Below are positions 5,319 through 11,156 of a stretch of 12,871 bases of DNA, in pieces (positions within the stretch are counted from its first letter, which is position 1; each line of letters starts with the position of its first letter). The notes beneath the pieces are model-generated. The model was not told the origin of the DNA, ran no database searches, and was given only the letters and a program-made list of their open reading frames with translations. Source of the DNA: Nanobdellota archaeon (lineage in GTDB: Archaea; Nanobdellota; Nanobdellia; SCGC-AAA011-G17; GW2011-AR17); contig JASEIA010000040.1 in the NCBI GenBank assembly GCA_030018575.1, positions 1 through 12,871 on the forward strand, in the 5' to 3' direction. The position numbers and the translations under genes were made by a program.

Positions 5319-5708
5319 TCAGAATTCTTTCTTTTCCAGCTCTTCCTGTATCTTCTCTTTTGCTTCTTTTACAGAAGCTATCGCGGCATACCCAAATGCA
5401 GTGCCGCTTATGCCGCACATTCCAAATATAATGGCATAAACATAACATTCGTTGTAAGGGGATGGCTCATCACTTGCTTCTGCAGCTGCAATCTGGCTTT
5501 CATTCACAGCAAGAAATTTATCTACTGCTTTGTAAGCAGACATACCTCCAAAATATAATGAAACAGCAAGCCCTATTCCTGATACGGCAGTTATCATATA
5601 AAAGGGCAATTGCTCGGCAATGATTAGAAGCTTTTTCAAGCCGGACTTTTTTTGCATGGGCTTTTCTGAAACAACAGCTTCAAGTCCGCCCTTGTTTTCT
5701 TGTTCCAT
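5319..5708 (-). CDS. hypothetical two-helix membrane protein, 129 aa
   Basis: Family not recognised. A basic, hydrophilic N-terminus (residues 1-28) is followed by a membrane helix at about 35-56 (YMITAVSGIGLAVSLYFGG). A hydrophilic loop of about 30 residues (57-87) comes next, then a second helix at about 88-112 (YVYAIIFGMCGISGTAFGYAA). The tail is a charged helix (VKEAKEKIQEELEKKEF). There is no cleavable signal peptide, and the basic N-terminus suggests a hairpin with both ends in the cytoplasm. The start is supported by a TATA box (5745-5753, minus strand) about 41 nt upstream. A small perfect palindrome, AAGCCTGGCTT (5714-5724), lies in the presumed leader. Neighbours give no functional hint. 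Confidence 0.72.
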   Translation of the reverse strand: MEQENKGGLEAVVSEKPMQKKSGLKKLLIIAEQLPFYMITAVSGIGLAVSLYFGGMSAYKAVDKFLAVNESQIAAAEASDEPSPYNECYVYAIIFGMCGISGTAFGYAAIASVKEAKEKIQEELEKKEF

Positions 5709-5744
5709 GCTTTAAGCCTGGCTTCAATTTAAGTGGATGGCTAA

Positions 5745-5753
5745 GTATATATG
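5745..5753 (-). promoter_or_regulatory. TATA box for the two-helix membrane protein
   Basis: CATATATAC on the minus strand, about 41 nt before the ATG, implies a leader of about 15 nt that carries the AAGCCTGGCTT palindrome (5714-5724). Confidence 0.5.
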
Positions 5754-5806
5754 GGTTTCGCTGTTTCAGCATGGTATCTTGGCATTCTTTTCTGTTCTTA
5801 AATGAT

Positions 5807-5821
5807 TTAAGAATTTCTTAA
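5807..5821. repeat. perfect palindrome TTAAGAATTTCTTAA
   Basis: Two 7-bp arms surround one central T, in the gap between the membrane-protein promoter and the padR end. It may be an operator for the membrane-protein gene or a further stop signal for padR. Confidence 0.45.
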
Positions 5822-5829
5822 AGTGTAAA

Positions 5830-5867
5830 AATAAGAAGAAAAGAAAAAAGAGGCGCGGCAAAGCCGC
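5830..5867 (-). terminator. hairpin plus T-tract terminator of the PadR-like gene
   Basis: Read on the minus strand, GCGGC-TTT-GCCGC (5855-5867) overlaps the first base of the TAG stop. It is followed by a run rich in T (TCTTTTTTCTTTTCTTCTT). A GC-rich stem with a U-rich tail, right after the stop, is a good terminator. Confidence 0.7.
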
Positions 5868-6160
5868 TAGAAGAATCCGGAAAAGATTCTCTTAAAGCTC
5901 TTATTGAGGAGCCTTAATTCCTCATTTCCTTCAACCGTCAGGCTGTAGGTCTTCTTCCGGCCGAACTTCTTGTAAGAAACCAGCCTTCTTTTTCGCAGGT
6001 ATTTCAGGGCTGGATATATGGTTCCGGGGGTGAGTTTCGTGCCGAATTTCTCTCCCACTGCCTTAGCGAGCTCATCGCCGCAGCGCCTCTTTTTTTTCAA
6101 TTCGTGGAGCAGCTTGAACGCGAGTAAACCTTTCAGCTTCAGGTGTTTTGGCTGCTCCAT
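5867..6160 (-). CDS. PadR-like winged-helix transcriptional regulator, short form, 97 aa
   Basis: The start at 6160 (MEQPKHLKLKGL) is chosen because TTTATAAA (6182-6189) lies about 25 nt upstream, which makes this ATG leaderless. The longer frame from 6205 would begin upstream of that promoter. The family hallmark is LTPGTIYPALKYLRKRRLV (about residues 43-61), preceded by LLAFKLLHELKKKRRCGDEL and followed by the wing KKFGRKKTYSLT and VEGNEEL. It lacks the C-terminal dimerisation helices of classical PadR and has only a short basic tail, as in many archaeal minimal PadR proteins. Such regulators bind inverted repeats over their own promoter, and the upstream 100 bp is full of TATATATTG-type repeats. 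The regulated gene may be only itself. Confidence 0.87.
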   Translation of the reverse strand: MEQPKHLKLKGLLAFKLLHELKKKRRCGDELAKAVGEKFGTKLTPGTIYPALKYLRKRRLVSYKKFGRKKTYSLTVEGNEELRLLNKSFKRIFSGFF

Positions 6161-6181
6161 GATATATAAGTGCCGAGGATG

Positions 6182-6189
6182 TTTATAAA
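6182..6189 (-). promoter_or_regulatory. TATA box of padR (leaderless)
   Basis: TTTATAAA is about 25 nt before the ATG at 6160 and fixes that codon as the start. Confidence 0.65.
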
Positions 6190-6206
6190 TACTCATGTTG
6201 TGCAAC

Positions 6207-6300
6207 CTATATATTGTATTATCTATATATTGCTTGTAATATTAATAGTATATACAATAATAGGATATACTATATATTGTTTAACAAATATATTGGATAT
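6207..6300. repeat. AT-rich repeat region upstream of padR (CTATATATTG copies)
   Basis: CTATATATTG occurs exactly at 6207-6216, 6223-6232 and 6270-6279. Related forms are TATACAATA (6251-6259, inverse orientation) and ATATATTGG (6288-6296). The copies straddle the region just upstream of the padR TATA box, as expected for an autoregulatory operator. AT-rich low complexity alone could also produce such matches. Confidence 0.55.
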
Positions 6301-6364
6301 AATATAAATAGATTTTTATGTTTTATAATTTATTAAAACTTTTAAGAACAAATTAAAAGAAAAT

Positions 6365-6414
6365 ATTCGAAAACCGAGGTTTTCGGATATCCGAAAATGC
6401 GCGCATTTTCGAAT
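6365..6414. repeat. composite of three overlapping perfect palindromes
   Basis: First, CGAAAACC-GA-GGTTTTCG (6368-6385). Second, TTTTCGGATATCCGAAAA (6380-6397, 18 bp, no loop). Third, CGAAAATGCGCGCATTTTCG (6392-6411, 20 bp, no loop). The outer arms ATTCGAAAA (6365-6373) and TTTTCGAAT (6406-6414) also pair. The whole element can therefore fold as one stem with two side hairpins. It begins 4 bp after the stop of the minus-strand 91-aa gene and precedes the padR regulatory region, so termination of that gene is the simplest role. Confidence 0.85.
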
Positions 6415-6417
6415 AAA

Positions 6418-6693
6418 TCAGAATAAATTTAGCAAAAAAACAGAAGAAATTCTTTTCTTCAGCCCAATCCCCTTTTTCAAAAACCTCTTTTTGCGGCCGA
6501 TGTGCCAGATTATTTTTTCCCTTGTTTTCCCGTCGTCCGAATTGATTTCAACCTTTCTTCCACAGGGCACCGCGGTGCATTTTCCTGTCGGAAGCTTTCT
6601 CAATTTGCTGCTGAATATCTCGCTTATCGTTTCCATCTGCAGGCACTCCGGCAGAACCCCTGTAATCACGTTGTAAGGCATATCATTTTCCAT
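6418..6693 (-). CDS. small hypothetical protein, 91 aa
   Basis: Not recognised. The ATG at 6693 is preferred over the GTG at 6702 because GAGGTGG overlaps that GTG and sits correctly before the ATG. A TATA element (GCTTTATAAGC, about 6728-6738, minus strand) lies about 40 nt upstream. The first half has helix-like character (LPECLQMETISEIFSSKLRKL). A short loop with two cysteines follows (GKCTAVPCGRKVEI, about residues 37-50), and the C-terminal part is strongly basic (IWHIGRKKRFLKKGIGLKKR). The basic tail suggests nucleic-acid or ribosome binding; this is inference. It follows cdc6 on the same strand with its own promoter. Confidence 0.6.
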   Translation of the reverse strand: MENDMPYNVITGVLPECLQMETISEIFSSKLRKLPTGKCTAVPCGRKVEINSDDGKTREKIIWHIGRKKRFLKKGIGLKKRISSVFLLNLF

Positions 6694-6727
6694 TTCAACC
6701 ACCTCAATAGCTAAAAATGAGAATTCA

Positions 6728-6765
6728 GCTTATAAAGCGTGCGCGCGCGGATGGCAAGTGGCAAG
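6728..6765. promoter_or_regulatory. gap between cdc6 and the 91-aa gene: TATA element, alternating GC run and TGGCAAG tandem
   Basis: It contains the minus-strand TATA GCTTTATAAGC, an alternating GTGCGCGCGCGG run (6739-6750) and a tandem TGGCAAG-TGGCAAG (6752-6765). The GC alternation next to the TATA box is unusual in this AT-biased window. Confidence 0.45.
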
Positions 6766-6767
6766 TC

Positions 6768-7826
6768 CTATGGCTTCTTTAATTTTACCCTCGATACATG
6801 CCCGCCTGTTGCCGTGAAATCAGTCTCTATGGAAACAATTCCCGCATCTTCCAAAGCCTTCAGCTTCCTGTGGAATGTCCTGTACGCCTTGTTTGACTTC
6901 TTCTTGAAGATTTCATGCAGCTCAGTGCTTGTCTTGCCCGGATTGTCCTTTATTACCTGCATCATGTGCCTTTCATCGTCGTCCAAATCAGCGTCTTTCC
7001 TCAGCTTGAAATCCCCCAGTTTCTTGATGGCGGCCTCTGCATGCTCCTTCTTAATCTTTCTTGACGCCTTTTTCTCCGCAATGTTTCCTGTTTCCCTCAA
7101 TAAGAACAATCCATACCTCATGTCGCCTAATTCGTGTGTCTTTTCTGTTATAATATCCAAGGCATCATCTTCCCAGACTCCGGGAACAAAAGCAGCTTTA
7201 GCCCTCCTTCTCAATATGTCTGACGTTTCTGAGAGATTGTATTTCTTGAACTCGACTGATTCAGGCACCAGTCTTGACCTGACTCTTGCGTCCAGCTCAG
7301 TGAGCCATTTCCTGTAGTTTGTTATTAAAAATATGCATTTCCTGTAAAGGTCATCCAGCAATTCGTAGATTATCTGCTCATCCTCGAGCTTGTCAACTTC
7401 ATCTAACACAATGACTGCTGATTTCTTGTTTAGTATGTTTGCTACTTCCCTGAATAATTCATCCGTGTTCCTGTTCTGCACCCACTTGTACCCTAATTGA
7501 TTGCACATTTCCATTACTATCTTGTGCGTGGTGTCCTTTTTCCAGCAGTTAATGTAGATAGGCTTTGCCTGCTCATCTAATCCTTTTTCCTCCATCTCCC
7601 TCAAAACCCAGTGTATTGTTGCTGTCTTCCCTATTCCCGGTTCGCCTGTGATGAGGATGTTCTTTCCCATTCTTCCTGCCAATAGAAGTTTAATGCAGTC
7701 TGCAAGATAGTGCTGCTGCCCCTCCCTGTGAGGCACTTCCTTTGGAAGATAGTCAAAGTCCAAAGCCATTTCATTTGCGAACAATGATTCTTCTGCAGAA
7801 AGAATGTCCTTGAAGATGTCCGTCAT
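6768..7826 (-). CDS. cdc6: Orc1/Cdc6-type replication initiator ATPase, 352 aa
   Basis: An AAA+ protein that binds origin boxes and loads the MCM helicase. PHREGQ (32-37) is the usual Cdc6 lead-in. Walker A is GEPGIGKT (61-68), Walker B is VIVLDEVD (138-145), sensor 1 is FLITN (N170), and the arginine-rich box VII is DARVRSRL (179-186). The lid follows, with HELGDMRYGLFLLRETG at the sensor-2 helix. A C-terminal winged helix (about 285-352: ERHMMQVIKDNPGKTSTELHEIF, KLKALEDAGIVSIET) provides DNA binding. The start at 7826 is used because a TATA-like GCATAAAAA on the minus strand (7849-7857) lies about 26 nt upstream; the longer frame from 7859 would precede it. Its length is slightly short for the family but complete. 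No classical origin box is seen in the flanking 100 bp. Confidence 0.88.
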   Translation of the reverse strand: MTDIFKDILSAEESLFANEMALDFDYLPKEVPHREGQQHYLADCIKLLLAGRMGKNILITGEPGIGKTATIHWVLREMEEKGLDEQAKPIYINCWKKDTTHKIVMEMCNQLGYKWVQNRNTDELFREVANILNKKSAVIVLDEVDKLEDEQIIYELLDDLYRKCIFLITNYRKWLTELDARVRSRLVPESVEFKKYNLSETSDILRRRAKAAFVPGVWEDDALDIITEKTHELGDMRYGLFLLRETGNIAEKKASRKIKKEHAEAAIKKLGDFKLRKDADLDDDERHMMQVIKDNPGKTSTELHEIFKKKSNKAYRTFHRKLKALEDAGIVSIETDFTATGGHVSRVKLKKP

Positions 7827-7891
7827 GGTGATTATGATACTTGATGTGTTTTTATGCATTGCGGTATTGCAGGCAATAGGAAAAAGGCGGC

Positions 7892-8245
7892 TTATACTTC
7901 AATCACGTTATTGTTTTTCAGGGAAATCAGCCTTATTCCCGCTCCTAAAGTCAATGCAGCTGAAATCACAGCCATATGCTCCTTTCCCGAGCCCGAAGTT
8001 AAATTAATTGCAGTGTCAATGCCTATTTTGCCTTTCAGGCTTTCGCTTACTGCTTTTTTTATCGCTTCTATCTCGCCGTCAGGGTCAATCTCAATGAATG
8101 TGAACTTTTTTGAATGCGTGAATTTCTCCTTTCCGAACTTTGTGCCTATAAGGTAGATATTTTCCCAGCTCTCGGCTTCCATCAGCTTTGCAACATCCGC
8201 CCATGTGCCTTTTCCCAATGATAGGCAGGCGATTAAGTCCGTCAT
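7892..8245 (-). CDS. single-domain CARF-like Rossmann protein, 117 aa
   Basis: It starts with a hydrophobic strand (LIACLSLG, residues 4-11) followed by a Gly-rich turn GKGTW and helix. A second strand and loop follow (NIYLIGTKFGKEKF). Most telling is DTAINLTSGSGKEHMAVISAALTLG (77-101), the strand-loop-helix of CARF domains, in which (N/D)xTxGTK contacts a ring nucleotide. Here the loop reads N81-L-T-S-G-S-G-K88. A final strand, IRLISL, completes a compact Rossmann-like fold. There is no effector domain (no HEPN, PD-DExK or winged helix) attached and no CRISPR locus in view. It lies between the adenosine deaminase (49-bp gap) and cdc6 (65-bp gap) on the same strand. Assignment to CARF is by motif resemblance only; another small Rossmann family remains possible. 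Confidence 0.65.
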   Translation of the reverse strand: MTDLIACLSLGKGTWADVAKLMEAESWENIYLIGTKFGKEKFTHSKKFTFIEIDPDGEIEAIKKAVSESLKGKIGIDTAINLTSGSGKEHMAVISAALTLGAGIRLISLKNNNVIEV

Positions 8246-8270
8246 TCTCAGTTCGCCCCGCTCCTTCGAA

Positions 8271-8296
8271 GATTTCCTTCGCTTCGCTCGGAAATC
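8271..8296. terminator. hairpin at the end of the adenosine deaminase gene
   Basis: GATTTCC (8271-8277) and GGAAATC (8290-8296) form a 7-bp stem around a 12-nt loop that overlaps the stop codon. There is no T-tract after it on the minus strand, so attenuation or message processing is as likely as full termination. Confidence 0.4.
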
Positions 8297-9245
8297 ATTT
8301 CCTGAACCTCGCCTCGTCAGAATATTTTAAGCACTTCTCAATTTCTTCATTGCTAAACCCCAAGAATCTTTTTACAATCCTTAATTCTCTCTCCATTGTT
8401 GTTTGGGAAAGCAAGGTATTATCCGCGCAGAATGCAATCTTTACTCCCTTGTCAAACAGCTTTTTCGCAGGGTGCTCTTTTGCCTCTTTTATTATGCCTG
8501 TATGAATATTGCTTGTAACGCAGCATTCAATTGTTGTTCCTAATTCCCTTGCCTGCTTTATTAATCGTTCTTCATCAGCCAATAAAACGCCGTGCCCAAT
8601 CCTGTTTGCTTTTATGCTTATTGCATACCTTAAGTAGTCAAGGCTTCCAGGAACCTCTCCTGCGTGTATCGTAAGCCCAAGCCCTGCATCCTGCACCAGC
8701 TTAAATGCCCTGTCGTGCCTCCACGGCGGGTTGTTTGCCTCTGCGCAAGCCAGGTCAAAGCCCACTATATTGTATTCAGGATGCCTTTTGCTGAAATAGC
8801 ATGCCAAGTCTGCAAGCTCAGAGCTTCTTTCTGCGCTTTCGTGCCTTAATGCGCAGAATATCTGCGCTGTTTGAATATTGAAATCATTTTCCCCCTGTTC
8901 CAGCCCCCTGTGGACTGCGCTTACTATGTCGTATATCAAAAGCTTATTTTGCTGGTGCAGAAAAGGGCAATACCTGATTTCTGCGTAATTTACACCCCTA
9001 TTTTTTTGGTCTTCGCAGATTTCATAGGCTATTCTGCTTAGAGAATATTTTGTCTGCATTACAGACAATGTGTTTGTGAATGAATTAAGGCATTCCTGCT
9101 GTGTCATTCCTTGCTTGAATTTTATCTGCTCAAGCAATTCATCAGCGTAATAAGTGCTTAATTTTATTCCTTCGTGCCTTGCCAAGTCAATTAAGGTATT
9201 TATCCTCATTGAGCCGTCAAGGTGCAGGTGAAGTTCTGATACCAT
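8295..9245 (-). CDS. adenosine deaminase family protein, 316 aa
   Basis: Zinc-dependent hydrolase of the amidohydrolase superfamily that converts adenosine (or a related aminopurine) to inosine in purine salvage. Motifs in order: HLHLDGS (H6, H8 metal ligands), HAGEVPGSLDY (H194, catalytic E197), NRIGHGV (H218), ECCVTSN (241-246), and AFCADNTLLS (D275 metal ligand, N276 in place of the more common second Asp). The ADN form is also seen in bona fide deaminases. The start is the ATG at 9245, with GAGGT about 8 nt upstream. The longer frame from 9308 would begin upstream of the TATA box at 9291-9299. Length is normal (about 320-340). Whether adenosine or adenine is the true substrate cannot be read from the motifs. 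Confidence 0.9.
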   Translation of the reverse strand: MVSELHLHLDGSMRINTLIDLARHEGIKLSTYYADELLEQIKFKQGMTQQECLNSFTNTLSVMQTKYSLSRIAYEICEDQKNRGVNYAEIRYCPFLHQQNKLLIYDIVSAVHRGLEQGENDFNIQTAQIFCALRHESAERSSELADLACYFSKRHPEYNIVGFDLACAEANNPPWRHDRAFKLVQDAGLGLTIHAGEVPGSLDYLRYAISIKANRIGHGVLLADEERLIKQARELGTTIECCVTSNIHTGIIKEAKEHPAKKLFDKGVKIAFCADNTLLSQTTMERELRIVKRFLGFSNEEIEKCLKYSDEARFRK

Positions 9246-9290
9246 TGTTTTAACCTCTTTTTCTTGTTTACTCTTGTTATATTCGCTCTC

Positions 9291-9299
9291 TTTAAATAT
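9291..9299 (-). promoter_or_regulatory. TATA box for the adenosine deaminase gene
   Basis: ATATTTAAA on the minus strand lies about 50 nt before the ATG, leaving a leader of about 24 nt with the GAGGT site (9253-9257). Confidence 0.5.
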
Positions 9300-9323
9300 T
9301 TTTGCCACAAAAATCCGGAAGAT

Positions 9324-9881
9324 TTACGCCTTCTTTGGAAATCTATTTTTTGTTTTCCTGCTCCACAAATACAATGCCGCATACGCAATAGCTATTGCGC
9401 TGTAATTTGCAATCATGAACCATTTCTGCCCCCAGGAGATGCCGTTGAATTTCCAGCTTGAGATTGGCCATAAGAAAGGCGTGGGATAAAACTGGTATGA
9501 ATGAGTGGGTATGTCTATCAATATATGCAAAAGCCAGCCAAGCATTGCCAACATTGGTTTTCTGAAAATAAGATAAAATACTATGAAAATGGCGGCAAAC
9601 ACGAAAATGCTGTGCGTGAAGTTGTACATGAATGATACTATCTGGAATATTGGTATTGTGTCCCTCTGCGCAGGCTCCATTGCCTCAAACTGGTGAAAAT
9701 CAGCGACAGTTCCGCCGAATATGAGCCCTAATATCATCCATGCAGTAAGCAGTCCGAATGAGAAGACGTCCGGCATCACTCCCCAGGCTATTGCCTTCCA
9801 GAGCTTTATCTTTCTCCTTGCCTTGTTGTTATAAGCCTTGAACAAGGCTCCAGCCCATAATGCGTGCGCAAAGACGTCCAT
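9324..9881 (-). CDS. membrane-bound metal-dependent hydrolase, DUF457/YdjM-like, 185 aa
   Basis: Polytopic membrane protein with four or so helices: about 28-54, 76-104, 108-124 and 152-174. Conserved polar residues are typical of this family and probably bind a metal at the membrane face: H6 (MDVFAHALWAG), D38 (MPDVFSF), H90 with S91 (NFTHSIFVF), and the cluster H119, D123, H127 (HILIDIPTHS). The tail PFLWPISSWKFNGISW (about 135-150) matches the usual PFLxPxSxxxFxGxxW ending. The substrate is unknown; relatives are proposed lipid or phosphoester hydrolases. The start at 9881 is about 27 nt from the shared TATA element, so the message is probably leaderless. It overlaps no neighbour. Confidence 0.85.
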   Translation of the reverse strand: MDVFAHALWAGALFKAYNNKARRKIKLWKAIAWGVMPDVFSFGLLTAWMILGLIFGGTVADFHQFEAMEPAQRDTIPIFQIVSFMYNFTHSIFVFAAIFIVFYLIFRKPMLAMLGWLLHILIDIPTHSYQFYPTPFLWPISSWKFNGISWGQKWFMIANYSAIAIAYAALYLWSRKTKNRFPKKA

Positions 9882-9901
9882 TGTAGTTAAACAACAGTTA
9901 T

Positions 9902-9915
9902 CTTTAAATATAAAG
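9902..9915. promoter_or_regulatory. near-symmetric TATA element shared by two divergent genes
   Basis: CTTTAAATATAAAG reads almost the same on both strands. Its centre is about 25 nt before the plus-strand ATG (9933) and about 27 nt before the minus-strand ATG (9881). Both distances fit leaderless initiation, so one box may serve both genes. Confidence 0.7.
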
Positions 9916-9932
9916 ATGCCTATTCCATATGT

Positions 9933-10310
9933 ATGCGGGAAGAAGTGCAGAACTGGTGGAAGCAGGCAGAAGCAGATATGAGAAAAGTGGTTGTGCTTAT
10001 GAATACCGACAATTATGATGGGGCTGTTTTTTATTCCCAGCAGGCTGTTGAGAAGGCATTGAAGGCAGTATACCTACTGAAGCTAAAAGAGGTTCCGAAA
10101 GGGCATTCCATAATCTATCTTGCTCTGCAGGTAAAAGTGCCTCAAAACCTGCTTTCAGGAATAAGGGACTTAAATCCGGAATATCTTGTCACAAGGTATC
10201 CGGACATGGCTGCCGGTGTTCCTGCTGAGCTTTACGATGAAGATATAGCAAAAAAGCATAAGAAAACAGCCATAGGAGTATTAAAATGGGTGGAAAACCA
10301 GATAAAATAA
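9933..10310 (+). CDS. HEPN-domain protein of a HEPN/MNT pair, 125 aa
   Basis: An all-helical HEPN protein of the COG2250 type, usually encoded next to a minimal nucleotidyltransferase in toxin-antitoxin-like pairs. Characteristic segments are WWKQAEADMRKV (8-19), GAVFYSQQAVEKALKAVYL (30-48) and the tail LNPEYLVTRYPD followed by DEDIAKKHKKTAIGVLKWVENQI. The R-x4-6-H catalytic motif of active HEPN ribonucleases is missing: no Arg is followed by His at that distance. It may therefore be a structural or nucleotide-binding partner and not an RNA cutter. The ATG at 9933 is leaderless from the shared TATA box. The next gene starts inside its last codons. Confidence 0.9.
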   Translation: MREEVQNWWKQAEADMRKVVVLMNTDNYDGAVFYSQQAVEKALKAVYLLKLKEVPKGHSIIYLALQVKVPQNLLSGIRDLNPEYLVTRYPDMAAGVPAELYDEDIAKKHKKTAIGVLKWVENQIK

Positions 10311-10600
10311 TTCAGGATTTTATAAGAAGAGTAAGGCAGAAATACAAGATAGAAAGGGCAATACTATTCGGGAGCAGGGCAAGAAAAGATAATTTTAATA
10401 ACAGCGACTATGATGTCATCCTTGTTTCCCCTGACTTTAAAGGCGTTTTTTTTTCTTTAAGAATATCAAAGATGTACTTGTTTTGGAAGCATTACCCTCT
10501 GGAGATAGAGCCGATTTGCTATACACCTGAGGAGTTCAACCAAAAAATGAAAGAGCACGGCATTGTAAGGCAGGCATTGAAGGAAGGGATTGAGTTGTAA
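10286..10600 (+). CDS. minimal nucleotidyltransferase (MNT), partner of the HEPN protein, 104 aa
   Basis: A DNA polymerase beta-fold enzyme. The signature is G29-S30-R-A-R with S40-D41-Y-D43-V downstream, giving the two metal-binding aspartates. The expected third carboxylate is Glu in LEIEPICYTPEEF (E73 or E75) where Asp is usual. In characterised pairs such as MntA-HepT the MNT adds AMP to the HEPN toxin and so neutralises it. Whether that holds here is uncertain because the HEPN motif is absent. The gene overlaps the HEPN gene by 25 nt, and AGGAG (10274-10278) within the HEPN frame provides its ribosome site, so the two are translationally coupled. FKGVFFSLRISKMYLFWKHY is a hydrophobic helix between the second and third motifs. 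Confidence 0.9.
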   Translation: MGGKPDKIIQDFIRRVRQKYKIERAILFGSRARKDNFNNSDYDVILVSPDFKGVFFSLRISKMYLFWKHYPLEIEPICYTPEEFNQKMKEHGIVRQALKEGIEL

Positions 10601-10609
10601 AGCGAAAAG

Positions 10610-10617
10610 CTTATTAC
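10610..10617 (+). promoter_or_regulatory. TATA box for the exonuclease gene
   Basis: CTTATTAC follows GAAAAG. Its centre is about 27 nt before the ATG at 10641, which supports that start over the TTG at 10590. Confidence 0.5.
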
Positions 10618-10640
10618 ATTATATTCATCTTCAATTAAGC

Positions 10641-11153
10641 ATGAGCTTTATCATGGTTGACGTGGAAACAGACGGGCCAATACCAGGAGATTATTCAATG
10701 CTTTCAATAGGCGCTGTTGTTGTTGAGGAAGGGCTGAAGAAAACATTTTATGCAGAGCTGAAGCCAATATCAGATAAGTATAATCCCGAAAGCTTAAGCT
10801 ATTCAGGCTTTACAAGAGAGCAGGCAATGAAGTTTGAGGTTCCCAAGAAAGTTATGGAAAGGTTTGCAGGCTGGATAAAGGATAATTCCAAGGGAAGGCC
10901 TGTATTCATCTCGGATAATAACGGCTTTGACTGGATGTTTGTCTGCTGGTATTTCTGGCATTTCCTTAATGAGAACCCCTTTGGCCACAGTTCCCAGAAT
11001 TTAGGCTCCTTGTACAAAGGGATGGTTAAGGATTTCTCAAAGAACTTCAAGCATTTGAGAGAGACAAGGCATTCGCATAATGCTTTGGACGATGCAATAG
11101 GGAATGCGGAGGCTTTGCTGAAGATGGGAGAGCAGGGGTTGAGGGCTGAGTAG
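10641..11153 (+). CDS. DEDDh 3'-5' exonuclease (DnaQ/RNase T fold), 170 aa
   Basis: Two-metal-ion exonuclease. Exo I is MVDVETDGP (D7, E9), Exo II is FISDNNGFDWMF (D97), and Exo III is HSHNALDDAIGNAEAL with H146 and D151 in the DEDDh spacing H-x4-D. It has no polymerase or other domain, so it is a free-standing enzyme of DNA repair or RNA trimming. The stretch WMFVCWYFWHFL (98-109) is unusually aromatic. The start is set by the TATA box at 10610-10617. It ends 3 nt before the next gene's ATG. The usual DEDDh family members of this size act as homodimers; this could also be one. The exact substrate, RNA or DNA, cannot be decided. Confidence 0.88.
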   Translation: MSFIMVDVETDGPIPGDYSMLSIGAVVVEEGLKKTFYAELKPISDKYNPESLSYSGFTREQAMKFEVPKKVMERFAGWIKDNSKGRPVFISDNNGFDWMFVCWYFWHFLNENPFGHSSQNLGSLYKGMVKDFSKNFKHLRETRHSHNALDDAIGNAEALLKMGEQGLRAE

Positions 11154-11156
11154 GAA

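Noticed and set aside
6739..7317. Plus-strand frame of 192 codons opposite cdc6
   Set aside because: It lies wholly opposite the well-supported Cdc6 coding sequence and has the Ser/Leu/Phe-rich composition of an antisense shadow.
7827..7891. Replication origin boxes directly upstream of cdc6
   Set aside because: The 65-bp gap has no recognisable origin-box dyad and no repeat, so no origin is called there.
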